Assembly (NCBI GenBank): GCA_009885105.1
Contig: VFLI01000051.1
Coordinates: forward strand, 1-64,000
Reading direction: 5' to 3'
Length of the DNA stretch: 64,000 nt
Source: Spirochaetia bacterium
GTDB taxonomy: Bacteria > Spirochaetota > Leptospiria > Leptospirales > Leptonemataceae
Part shown: positions 43,686-50,574 of the stretch, in pieces
Position numbering within the stretch: position 1 is the first letter of the stretch
How the letters are laid out: the number at the start of each line of letters is the position of its first letter
Position numbers and translations under genes: made by a program
Notes under the pieces: model-generated
Databases searched by the model: none
What the model was told of the DNA's origin: nothing
What the model saw: only the letters and a program-made list of their open reading frames with translations

Positions 43686-44147
43686 TTAAAACGGTATATC
43701 ATCATCATCCGCGCTTTCCGGAACGAATTCCTCGCGCGGGAACGGAGGTTCATCGTTGGAAGACGGCCCCGCATAAGACGGCTGTGTTTCCGGAGTGGCA
43801 GACCCTCCACCTCCACCCGCCGATCCCAGCATCTGCAGCTGTTCAATCACGATGTCCACCGTGGACTGCTGCTTGCCTTCCTGATTCTGCCAGCTTCTCT
43901 GCTGCAATCTTCCGTCGATGGCAACCTGTTTGCCTTTGCGGCAGTACTGATTTATGATCTCAGCCTGCCTGGCCCAGGCGACACAATTAAAAAACGATAC
44001 TTCTTCCTTTTTTGTGCCATTCACCGTATAATTTCTGTTGCTGGCAATGGAAATTCTGCAATAAGCAGTTCCTGTTCCCGTATGCCGGAGTTCCGGGTCC
44101 CTGGTGAGTCTTCCGACCACGATGACCCGGTTCAGATCATTGGCCAT
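43686..44147 (-). CDS. ssb: Single-stranded DNA-binding protein
   Basis: Start 44147 (MANDLNRVIVVGRLTRDPEL) is two bases after the rpsF stop. The OB fold (about 1-110) with RISIASNRNY and FFNCVAWARQAE is typical. A Gly-rich linker leads to the acidic tail ending DDDDIPF, which recruits repair and replication partners. Length about 153. It is cotranscribed with rpsF and rplI, as in many bacteria. Confidence 0.96.
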   Translation of the reverse strand: MANDLNRVIVVGRLTRDPELRHTGTGTAYCRISIASNRNYTVNGTKKEEVSFFNCVAWARQAEIINQYCRKGKQVAIDGRLQQRSWQNQEGKQQSTVDIVIEQLQMLGSAGGGGGSATPETQPSYAGPSSNDEPPFPREEFVPESADDDDIPF

Positions 44148-44148
44148 T

Positions 44149-44436
44149 TCAGGCCACCCGTTTAACCATGTAATGAAGAACACCCGACTGGATATTCAAT
44201 TCATGGCTGATGTCTTTTACTTTCAATGGATCGATACTGCACTTTGAGTATAGAAAATAACCGTTGTTGTTATGATGTATCTCAAAATACAAACGTCTCT
44301 GGCCGATTTCCTCTTCTTTCAGAACCTCAGCATTGTGACGTTTCAGTATCTCCTGGAAAGCCTTTTTGGACTCTTCCAGTTCCGGACCTTCCTTGAAAAT
44401 AGTTATAAATTCGTAATGTTTGCCAGTTTTTTCCAC
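44149..44436 (-). CDS. rpsF: Ribosomal protein bS6
   Basis: Residues HYEFITIFKEGPELEE and RRLYFEIHHNNNGYFLYSKC are the S6 core. Length is 95. No ATG is available; GTG at 44434-44436 (MEKTGKHYEF) is the only start. No strong ribosome site is visible. It leads the rpsF-ssb-rplI-dnaB-radA unit. S6 normally partners S18 (rpsR), which is not encoded in this window. Confidence 0.95.
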   Translation of the reverse strand: MEKTGKHYEFITIFKEGPELEESKKAFQEILKRHNAEVLKEEEIGQRRLYFEIHHNNNGYFLYSKCSIDPLKVKDISHELNIQSGVLHYMVKRVA

Positions 44437-44516
44437 AGTGCCAGGTTTTTGGATATTGCGGCGGGTGTCAAGTCTTAGAGCCCGGGCCTGGATGGCGCAA
44501 AGGGTCGCTTACCCTA

Positions 44517-45797
44517 TTAAGAGAAAAAAAGAGGCGGGGAAGACTCCATCGATAGATCGAGCATATTTTGCATATCATCCCGGAGTCTGGCAAGCATCTT
44601 TTCCACACCCGCCCTTTTCTCTTTCTTGTCCGCTGAATGGTATTCTGAAATCTTGAAAGGACTGGCCAGACGCACATGCGCCTCCACAGGCACGGGCCAG
44701 GGAAGTCCGCCCAGAGCCCTTGGCTGTTTCCCGAAAACGATGGATTCAAATCGTATCAACCATTCATAGAATCGCTCTGCCGAGGGATGCGCCGTGAGAT
44801 AGTCCTTTTTGATGACAATGAAATCGTAAGCTTTGGCGCACTCGCGCACCGCCCAGTCCAGCAGTTCTCGACTCACCTGCGGCAGGCCCTTGAGAGGATA
44901 GTCGATCTTGAGCATCTCCACTATTCCCAGAATGTGGCGCAGTTTCTGGATTGCGTCCAGGGAATTGTCGCGCAGTTCGATGCCCATTCGATCGGCCACG
45001 CCGTCCAGTATGGCATGCCGGATTCGTCCCACGCGATAATCAAAATCGGTCTCGCTCGCTTCGGGGATATTGTACTCTTTTTCAGTTTTTTCCAGAAGAA
45101 TTCTGCCAAAATGCAGAAAGCGACGCAGGAGTGTCCTGTCCCCCCTCTCCAGTTCGTACTGCCTTTCCAGAGCGCCGATTGATGAAGTAAGATGCAGGAG
45201 CGCTTCTTCCTGCGAAATGCGTATTTTGTATTTTACGAAAGCCGACAGAATCCAGATGTCCGCCTGAGGATCGTTTTTTCTGGCATCCTCAAATCCCCAG
45301 AGCCCCAGCTGCGCAACACCGCTCTGAAACGGCATCAGGCTGTCGTTCTCTCCGCTTGTCGGGGCGCCCTCGGGAAAAAGCACGAGTTTTCCGCCGGGGC
45401 TCGCAAGAATATCGCGCGTCATCTTCATGGATTCGCGGTCGCCGGCTCCCTGCACGATCGAATACGCCCCGATGCGAGAAAGCAAAAAGCCGTTGATGCC
45501 GTGATTCCAGTTGAAGACCTCACGACCCGCCAGATAGTTGAATCGGGCTCCCATCACTTTAGAAATGTGATAGGCGATGGCCGGTTCCGCCGTCGTGGGA
45601 TGATTGCTGAAATAGATAAGACGCTCTTCGCGAAATGAGCGCAGCAACTTTCTGTCTTCATCGCTTATGATGATGTCCTGAATATTGTACAGCTTCTTCA
45701 GAAGCGGCGCGTGGATCCTGTCGATGAACCAGAGAACCGGCAGGCTGAAATTCGGCGGTATGAATGTTTTTATTTTTCTTTTCATAAATTTGTGCAC
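44517..45797 (-). CDS. PlsC-like acyltransferase, atypical HX4E motif
   Basis: The acyltransferase core is at about residues 60-200: FSNHPTTAEPAI (His-Pro-Thr-Thr-Ala-Glu), then GREVFNWNHG, and LVLFPEGAPTSG. The catalytic HX4D is HX4E here, so Glu replaces Asp. The last 225 residues are an additional helical domain not seen in short PlsC enzymes. It has no clear membrane anchor. MKRKIK at 45785 could be the start. It probably acts on glycerophospholipids or another lipid. Confidence 0.8.
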   Translation of the reverse strand: MHKFMKRKIKTFIPPNFSLPVLWFIDRIHAPLLKKLYNIQDIIISDEDRKLLRSFREERLIYFSNHPTTAEPAIAYHISKVMGARFNYLAGREVFNWNHGINGFLLSRIGAYSIVQGAGDRESMKMTRDILASPGGKLVLFPEGAPTSGENDSLMPFQSGVAQLGLWGFEDARKNDPQADIWILSAFVKYKIRISQEEALLHLTSSIGALERQYELERGDRTLLRRFLHFGRILLEKTEKEYNIPEASETDFDYRVGRIRHAILDGVADRMGIELRDNSLDAIQKLRHILGIVEMLKIDYPLKGLPQVSRELLDWAVRECAKAYDFIVIKKDYLTAHPSAERFYEWLIRFESIVFGKQPRALGGLPWPVPVEAHVRLASPFKISEYHSADKKEKRAGVEKMLARLRDDMQNMLDLSMESSPPLFFS

Positions 45798-45872
45798 ACT
45801 TCCCTCGACCGGTATGAAATGTATTGCGAGAATTTCCAGCTTTTTTCTTGTGGACGTATTGTCCTGGAATCG

Positions 45873-45914
45873 CGAAATAAAAAACCAGGGATAATTCCCG
45901 GATTTTTTATTTCG
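45873..45914. terminator. Long bidirectional terminator-like inverted repeat
   Basis: Arms of 19 bases (CGAAATAAAAAACCAGGGA, and its near-inverse from 45896) pair with two mismatches around a TAAT loop, with A/T tracts on both sides. It lies between the starts of two divergent genes, which is unusual for a terminator. Its core, GGGATAATTCCCGG, recurs in the terminator at 46522-46547. Confidence 0.6.
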
Positions 45915-45958
45915 ACCGGTGACAGTAAACCCGGCAGAGACGGAATCTCTTCAAAACA

Positions 45959-46396
45959 ATGAAAATATTTTACATCTTTTTTTTATTTATTATTTATCTG
46001 ATTCTGGCCGGTTCATTCGCCGGCTGTCAAAGCAATTCTGTCAAAAATGAAAATACTGAATCTCAAAGTATTATCGGTAAATGGGAATACCAGGATTGCA
46101 CGATCAAAAACACAAGAATCTATGGATTTATCACTTTTTATTCAAACGGAACTTTTCTAATTGATATCGACACTCGCGATGACTACCCCGCCCGGCCGAT
46201 AAAAGGCAAATTCAATTTCAATCTGACTGGCAGTGAAATAAAAACCAATTATCATGGATATGGTCTGGATAAATATTTTTTCATTGAAAGCAACATCCTG
46301 TATTTTTCAGATCTGGAAATGCTGCGAATCGATGAAGATTGGCACGGCAGCGTTTTGACTGCAGACTGGAAATATCAATTAAAAAGAGTTGAGTAG
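45959..46396 (+). CDS. Small lipoprotein, lipocalin-like size
   Basis: The signal peptide (residues 1-22) ends in lipobox FAGC. The mature 122 residues resemble small beta-barrel lipoproteins (IIGKWEYQDC..., FITFYSNGTFLIDIDTRDDY, YFFIESNILYFSDLEM). The gene is AT-rich and lies between two similar hairpins, as if moved as a cassette. The ribosome site is weak. No named family is recognised. Confidence 0.65.
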   Translation: MKIFYIFFLFIIYLILAGSFAGCQSNSVKNENTESQSIIGKWEYQDCTIKNTRIYGFITFYSNGTFLIDIDTRDDYPARPIKGKFNFNLTGSEIKTNYHGYGLDKYFFIESNILYFSDLEMLRIDEDWHGSVLTADWKYQLKRVE

Positions 46397-46521
46397 AAAA
46401 TTTCCGAATCTCCAGGAATAGAAATGGAAACGCATGCTCACTCATTCCTGGTTTGAGCCCTTACAGACATGTCCCCGCTGCGTTGAACCAGCACTTCGTA
46501 AGATTCGAACACGGTCTCGAC

Positions 46522-46547
46522 AAAAAAAAGCCGGGATAATTCCCGGC
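46522..46547 (-). terminator. Rho-independent terminator of the phasin-like gene
   Basis: On the minus strand GCCGGGA-ATTA-TCCCGGC is a seven-pair stem followed by eight T. It lies 35 bases beyond the stop of the phasin-like gene. The 186-base gap 46397-46582 holds only this and unrecognised sequence. Confidence 0.82.
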
Positions 46548-46582
46548 CTTTGATTCTCAGTTTATTGGTATGGCTGTGAGAC

Positions 46583-46852
46583 TTAACCGATTTTTCGCGC
46601 AGCGTTGACCGCCAGCTCTCTAACTTTACTGGCTTCTTTTGAAGATTCCAGAGCGCCTTTGGTTTTCAGATCCTGATAGACCTTCTGTGCGCCGTTGCCA
46701 ATATCCGAAATCGTCTTTTGAACATTGTCCCGGAAATTTTCGAGGCTTTTCTGTCCATTCTGAATGGCAGTGCCCAGCTGTTCCTGACCGGCTTTTACAA
46801 GGCCGATTCCCGCGTTTACGATGTCCAGTACCTGATTTTCTTTGGTTTTCAT
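46583..46852 (-). CDS. Phasin-like protein
   Basis: This 89-residue, almost wholly helical protein (VLDIVNAGIGLVKAGQEQL; SLENFRDNVQKTISDIG) resembles phasin-related proteins that coat polyhydroxyalkanoate granules and are found in Leptospira-type genomes. The fit is by pattern only; no PHA synthase gene is in the window. A GGGAG ribosome site precedes the ATG. Two palindromes flanking the -10 box suggest tight repression. Confidence 0.6.
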   Translation of the reverse strand: MKTKENQVLDIVNAGIGLVKAGQEQLGTAIQNGQKSLENFRDNVQKTISDIGNGAQKVYQDLKTKGALESSKEASKVRELAVNAARKIG

Positions 46853-46874
46853 ATTCTTGATCTCCCTTTATTTA

Positions 46875-46915
46875 GTGCGTTGCACCATATTTTTTGTGCA
46901 ATGCACAAACGTCAA
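46875..46915 (-). promoter_or_regulatory. Two TGC palindromes over the phasin-like promoter
   Basis: TTGTGCAATGCACAA (46894-46908) has seven-base perfect arms and lies in the spacer after a TTGACG -35 box (46910-46915). GTGC-GTT-GCAC (46875-46885) lies near the predicted start of transcription. The centres are 21 bases apart, two helical turns. A dimeric repressor could occupy both. Confidence 0.62.
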
Positions 46916-46959
46916 GAACTATTAGAAATTTTTATTGGATGGAATAAAAAAAAATCAGC

Positions 46960-47946
46960 TCAGATGAGGCCCTTTTCCTTGAGAAATGCCAGCGTTTCTT
47001 GAATGCCTTCCTTCGTCGGAATGGATTTCCAGCCCAGAACTTTCCGGGCACGGTCACTTTTCGGGACGGCCTGCCATTGAAGAAAATGCAGCTGACCTTT
47101 AGGCAGAAGCGGCGGACGACGGATTACGGAACTGAGAGCTTCACCGGCGACTGAAATTATCGTACCCATCCAGAGGGGCATGACAGACGGTATTTTTTTC
47201 AAACCGGCCAACTGTGCGACAATCTGCGCCATATCCGAGAGGCTGTGGTACGATCCGCTCAGAATGAATCTGTCGCCGGATTTTGCTTTTTCGTCTGCAA
47301 GCACATGGCCCTCTGCGACGTCTTCAGAATAGACGACGGGAAATCCGCCCGGAAGAAGCAGGGGTATTTTTTTCAGACATAGATCCGCGATGAACTGATT
47401 GGTGCCTGGCGTGCCCAGCGGACCCGGACCGTACACACCTGACGGGTGCAGGAACACAATATCCATGCCTGATTTTTGCGCCCGGGCGGCGATGCTGTCC
47501 GCTTCCTGCTTGGATCTTTCGTAGTAGGTGCCTTTGGGCTGCGGATCAATCGTTCTTTCATCGTATTCCTGCCCGCGAGATGCCTGAAACACATCAATGG
47601 TGCTTGTGTAGATGAGTCTTTTCACTCCGCTGGAGCGGGCTGCTTCGATGACATTTCGCGTGCCTTCCGTGTTCACTCGGCGGAACATATCATTGTCCGG
47701 CAGCCACTGCTCCGGCATGCCCGCTGCATGGTAGACTGTTTCGCATCCCTTCATGGCCGATTCCAGAGAAGCAGTATCCGTTATGTCGCCGGGCACGATT
47801 TCACAGCCGGCAGTCATCGAGCCGAGAATCGAGCGGGCTTTTTCCGGAGACCGGACAAGGACACGGATATTTCTGCCGCGATTCAGCAGAATCTTTACAA
47901 TATTGTAACCGATAAGACCGGTTGAACCAAGAACGAGAGTATTCAT
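46960..47946 (-). CDS. NAD-dependent epimerase/3-beta-HSD-type oxidoreductase
   Basis: The Rossmann fold is seen in LVLGSTGLIGYNIV (GxxGxxG, residues 5-18), followed by GDITD at about 53-57. The catalytic Tyr-Lys is YYERSKQE (about 138-145), with Ser/Thr in YTSTIDVF. The 328-residue protein is closest to the dihydroflavonol-reductase/3-beta-hydroxysteroid-dehydrogenase style of extended SDR. The substrate is unknown. GAGAGG precedes the ATG. It is the last gene of the TetR-controlled unit. Confidence 0.85.
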   Translation of the reverse strand: MNTLVLGSTGLIGYNIVKILLNRGRNIRVLVRSPEKARSILGSMTAGCEIVPGDITDTASLESAMKGCETVYHAAGMPEQWLPDNDMFRRVNTEGTRNVIEAARSSGVKRLIYTSTIDVFQASRGQEYDERTIDPQPKGTYYERSKQEADSIAARAQKSGMDIVFLHPSGVYGPGPLGTPGTNQFIADLCLKKIPLLLPGGFPVVYSEDVAEGHVLADEKAKSGDRFILSGSYHSLSDMAQIVAQLAGLKKIPSVMPLWMGTIISVAGEALSSVIRRPPLLPKGQLHFLQWQAVPKSDRARKVLGWKSIPTKEGIQETLAFLKEKGLI

Positions 47947-47988
47947 TTACACCTCTCCATCCGCACAGAATAGTGAGCGCGCGGGGGA

Positions 47989-49182
47989 TTATCCAATAAA
48001 TTTCTTTTTGAATTCATGTATTTTTATCAGCGCTTTCTCCCGGCCGCCGGAGCAGCGCAGATATTTCATTTGAACTTCCGCCGACTCCCGGAAAGAAGGC
48101 TGCTCGAGGACGGTCCGCGCCTTCAGCATCAAAGTCTCCGGATCAATATCTTTTTCTTTTAAAACAAGGCCGGCACCCAGGTTCTGGACACGTTTTGCGA
48201 CCATTCCCTGCTCGTCGGTCTGAGGAAAAATAAGGAGCGGCACTCCAAAAAACAATCCTTCATTCACACTGTTCATCCCTCCATGAGTGATGAACAGCTG
48301 CGCTCGTTTCAGAATTTCGATCTGCGGCACATGACTTTGAATAATAAAGTTTTCCGGCGCCGAATCAAAAGCGGCCAGATCCACCTGCTTCCCGACAGAA
48401 AGCACAATTGTGCCAGTGAAGCTGCGGAATGCTTCAATGCAGTTGAGGTAAAAATCCATTCGATTGTTTCTCAGGGTTCCCAGAGAAATATAAATCAAAG
48501 GTTTGTTATCCAGCTTCTCAACGGGAAAATCTCCGGCGCTCTGAGATTCCGGCACAGACGGCCCGATGAAATGATAGCTCTCCGCAAATGTATGACTGGC
48601 GGGCTGAAACTCCCGGGAAGTGTACACCAGGTTCAGGTGCGATTCATTGACTATATTCTGTATGAGACGGCGCTGTGGAAAACCATATTTCCTCTGCAGC
48701 CGGCGGATCCGGCGGAGCATTCCGGGCAGGGTTGTCCCGCCCTCCCAGAAATTTTTCAGGATATTCCAGCGGGATGCGGAAACGGATTTCACTACATCTC
48801 TGTTGAAGGCGAAAGTTGTGGTTGAGCAGACGGCCGGCAGTTTTGCGGATTTTGCCGCGGCCCAGCCCCAGGGACAGATTGAATCGTGAATGATGTATTG
48901 CGGATTTTCTTTGTCAATTTCAGAAAGAATAAAAGGAAACATATCTTCCGCTGCTTTCCAGAGCAGATCTGCAAGGAGAAACGGATTTTCCGGCTGGAAA
49001 TTTTTGTATTCTTTTTTTTCCGGATACTGCCGGAACTCGGCGCCGGTATTTTCGATCTTCTGCTGGAACTCAGCGGAATTGTAGCAGATAATTGTGTCTC
49101 CGCTTTTTACAAGCTCACGCACGAGCGGCAGAGTCGGATTGACATGGCCGTGCGCGGGAATATTGAAAAACAGAGCTTTCAC
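47989..49182 (-). CDS. MGT/UGT-type glycosyltransferase (GT1)
   Basis: The GT-B fold starts at KALFFNIPAHGHVNPTLPL (about residues 2-20), and the donor site THGGMNSVNEGLFFGVPLLI (about 316-335) is the GT1 family mark. The start is a GTG at 49182 whose bases overlap the ppnP stop (GTGA). Length about 397. It transfers a sugar from an NDP-sugar to a small hydrophobic acceptor, so detoxification or modification is likely. It lies in the TetR-controlled operon with ppnP and an SDR. Confidence 0.9.
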   Translation of the reverse strand: MKALFFNIPAHGHVNPTLPLVRELVKSGDTIICYNSAEFQQKIENTGAEFRQYPEKKEYKNFQPENPFLLADLLWKAAEDMFPFILSEIDKENPQYIIHDSICPWGWAAAKSAKLPAVCSTTTFAFNRDVVKSVSASRWNILKNFWEGGTTLPGMLRRIRRLQRKYGFPQRRLIQNIVNESHLNLVYTSREFQPASHTFAESYHFIGPSVPESQSAGDFPVEKLDNKPLIYISLGTLRNNRMDFYLNCIEAFRSFTGTIVLSVGKQVDLAAFDSAPENFIIQSHVPQIEILKRAQLFITHGGMNSVNEGLFFGVPLLIFPQTDEQGMVAKRVQNLGAGLVLKEKDIDPETLMLKARTVLEQPSFRESAEVQMKYLRCSGGREKALIKIHEFKKKFIG

Positions 49183-49505
49183 AGAAAACTGCAGATGTAT
49201 TCGCAGATGCCCGATTTTACTTCGATGGTAAATCCCGATTTGCCGGGAACAACGAATGTCTGACCCTGACCGTATGCGCTGAGACTTTGCTCTCCGTCGA
49301 CAATCACCTCGCACTGACCCGCAACGATTTCCATTTTCTCTGCCTGGTCCGTGTTGAAGTGAAATTTACCGGGATAAATGATGCCCAGAGTTTTTTTGCT
49401 GCTGTCCGGAAAAAAAAGACTGTGGCTTACAACCCGGCCGTCAAAATAAATATTTGCTTTGGTGACGGCCCGGACGCCGGAGAACTCAGTCGGAATGGTT
49501 TCCAT
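49179..49505 (-). CDS. ppnP: Pyrimidine/purine nucleoside phosphorylase (PpnP)
   Basis: PpnP is a small cupin-fold enzyme that releases nucleobase and ribose-1-phosphate. The signature pieces are FDGRVVSHSLFFPDSSKKT, GKFHFNTDQAEKMEIVAG, FVVPGKSGFTIEVKSG and EYICSFL at the end. Length 108 is usual (about 94). It follows the TetR gene by nine bases. Its stop overlaps the GTG of the glycosyltransferase gene. Confidence 0.9.
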   Translation of the reverse strand: METIPTEFSGVRAVTKANIYFDGRVVSHSLFFPDSSKKTLGIIYPGKFHFNTDQAEKMEIVAGQCEVIVDGEQSLSAYGQGQTFVVPGKSGFTIEVKSGICEYICSFL

Positions 49506-49514
49506 CGGGATGCC

Positions 49515-50123
49515 TCATTCGCCTTCGCGGAGCAGTTTCAGAAAAAAAGTCATGCCTTCATGCATGGGATTGGATGCTTCGCTGTGGTGGTGCACGAGCA
49601 TGCCAGTCAGCTCCAGCACAATAAGACCGTAAATCCAGGCCCAGATCGTGCGGGCCAGAGCGTGGTAACCGCGCCGGGTATATTTAATATCCCCGCTCTT
49701 TACTCCGCGCCGCATCGTCTCCAGAAAGACCCGGTAACTGGGCGACATGATGGCGAAAATTTTCCGGTGACCGCCCACATTGAAAATGAGTTTGTGCAGT
49801 TCCCTGTTCTTGTTGGCAAAGTTCCAGTACGTCTGACCGATGGCTTTCAGCTGCTCAAAAATATCCGTCGATGATGCCTGCGCTCGTCTTAAATCCGCTG
49901 TCAGCCAGGACTCGCCTTCCACGATGAGAGCGTGCAGTATTTCTTCCTGATTTGTGAAATGTGAATACGGTCCGGCAACGCTGCAGCCCAGCTTCGCGGC
50001 GATGTTTCGCATGCTGAGATGCTCGATTCCTTCTTCAGTCAGGATTGTCATGGAAGCGTCCATGATGATCTGTCGGCTCAGGCCGGGCCGCTGTTTCGTG
50101 CGGACTTCCGCGGCGGCTGTCAT
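49515..50123 (-). CDS. TetR/AcrR family transcriptional regulator
   Basis: Start 50123 (MTAAAEVRTKQRPGL) is chosen because GGAGG lies five bases upstream; an ATG at 50174 has no such site. The N-terminal helix-turn-helix (GIEHLSMRNIAAKLGCSVAG and PYSHFTNQEEIL) is a clear TetR DNA-binding domain. The C-terminal ligand pocket spans about 80-202. Two operator-like sites in its own promoter fit autorepression. The downstream ppnP, glycosyltransferase and SDR genes are probably its regulon. Confidence 0.9.
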   Translation of the reverse strand: MTAAAEVRTKQRPGLSRQIIMDASMTILTEEGIEHLSMRNIAAKLGCSVAGPYSHFTNQEEILHALIVEGESWLTADLRRAQASSTDIFEQLKAIGQTYWNFANKNRELHKLIFNVGGHRKIFAIMSPSYRVFLETMRRGVKSGDIKYTRRGYHALARTIWAWIYGLIVLELTGMLVHHHSEASNPMHEGMTFFLKLLREGE

Positions 50124-50266
50124 ATCAGCCTCCGGCTGTTCATCCGGCCTTTTTCCTGTTCGAAATGTCTGCATAGTAATACCGCGGAGAAAGAATTCGC
50201 AAACCTATGGTTTCCATCAATCATATATTCACCACAAAGATCGGTTCTGTATTCTGTCAAGCTACT

Positions 50267-50319
50267 TAACGCTGTTAGCTGCGTTTCGACCATTATATCT
50301 AACGCTGTTCATTTTGCAA
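50267..50319 (-). promoter_or_regulatory. TetR-gene promoter with two TAAC-GCT-GTTA operators
   Basis: On the minus strand TTGCAA (50314-50319) and TATAAT (50292-50297) are 16 bases apart. TAAC-GCT-GTTC (50300-50310) sits in that spacer and TAAC-GCT-GTTA (50267-50277) lies downstream of the -10 box, 33 bases from the first. Both are near-palindromes. This is the best promoter-operator pair in the window. Confidence 0.72.
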
Positions 50320-50375
50320 GATTTTTCCATTCAGGGATATGTTTCTGTTACCAGTGATTCAATAATAAACTGGGA

Positions 50376-50463
50376 AAAAGGAGATGAGGGGATAGATGAG
50401 ATGCGGAGATGGAAGATGAAAAAAGAAAATCCCCTCATCTCTTCCATCGCTATATCTCCTTTT
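50376..50463. repeat. Nested inverted repeat between tetR and pepA-like genes
   Basis: Three inverted pairs overlap: AAAAGGAGAT (50376-50385) with ATCTCCTTTT (50454-50463), GAGATGAGGGGAT (50381-50393) with ATCCCCTCATCTC (50429-50441), and GATGGAAGA (50408-50416) with TCTTCCATC (50440-50448). They cannot all form at once. No gene uses the region. It belongs to the 400-base gap between 50175 and 50574. Confidence 0.6.
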
Positions 50464-50574
50464 ATTACACAGTCATGGCACGTAAATGCAATGTATTCCG
50501 TGATGCCAGGCGCTGTGCCATAAACTATCTTCTCTAACGCTCGACAATGCAGTCCCTGGTTAGAAAGTCCGCCC

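Noticed and set aside
46440-46520. Possible tRNA-like TTCGAATC sequence
   Set aside because: The flanks do not form a T-arm or acceptor stem, so no tRNA is called.
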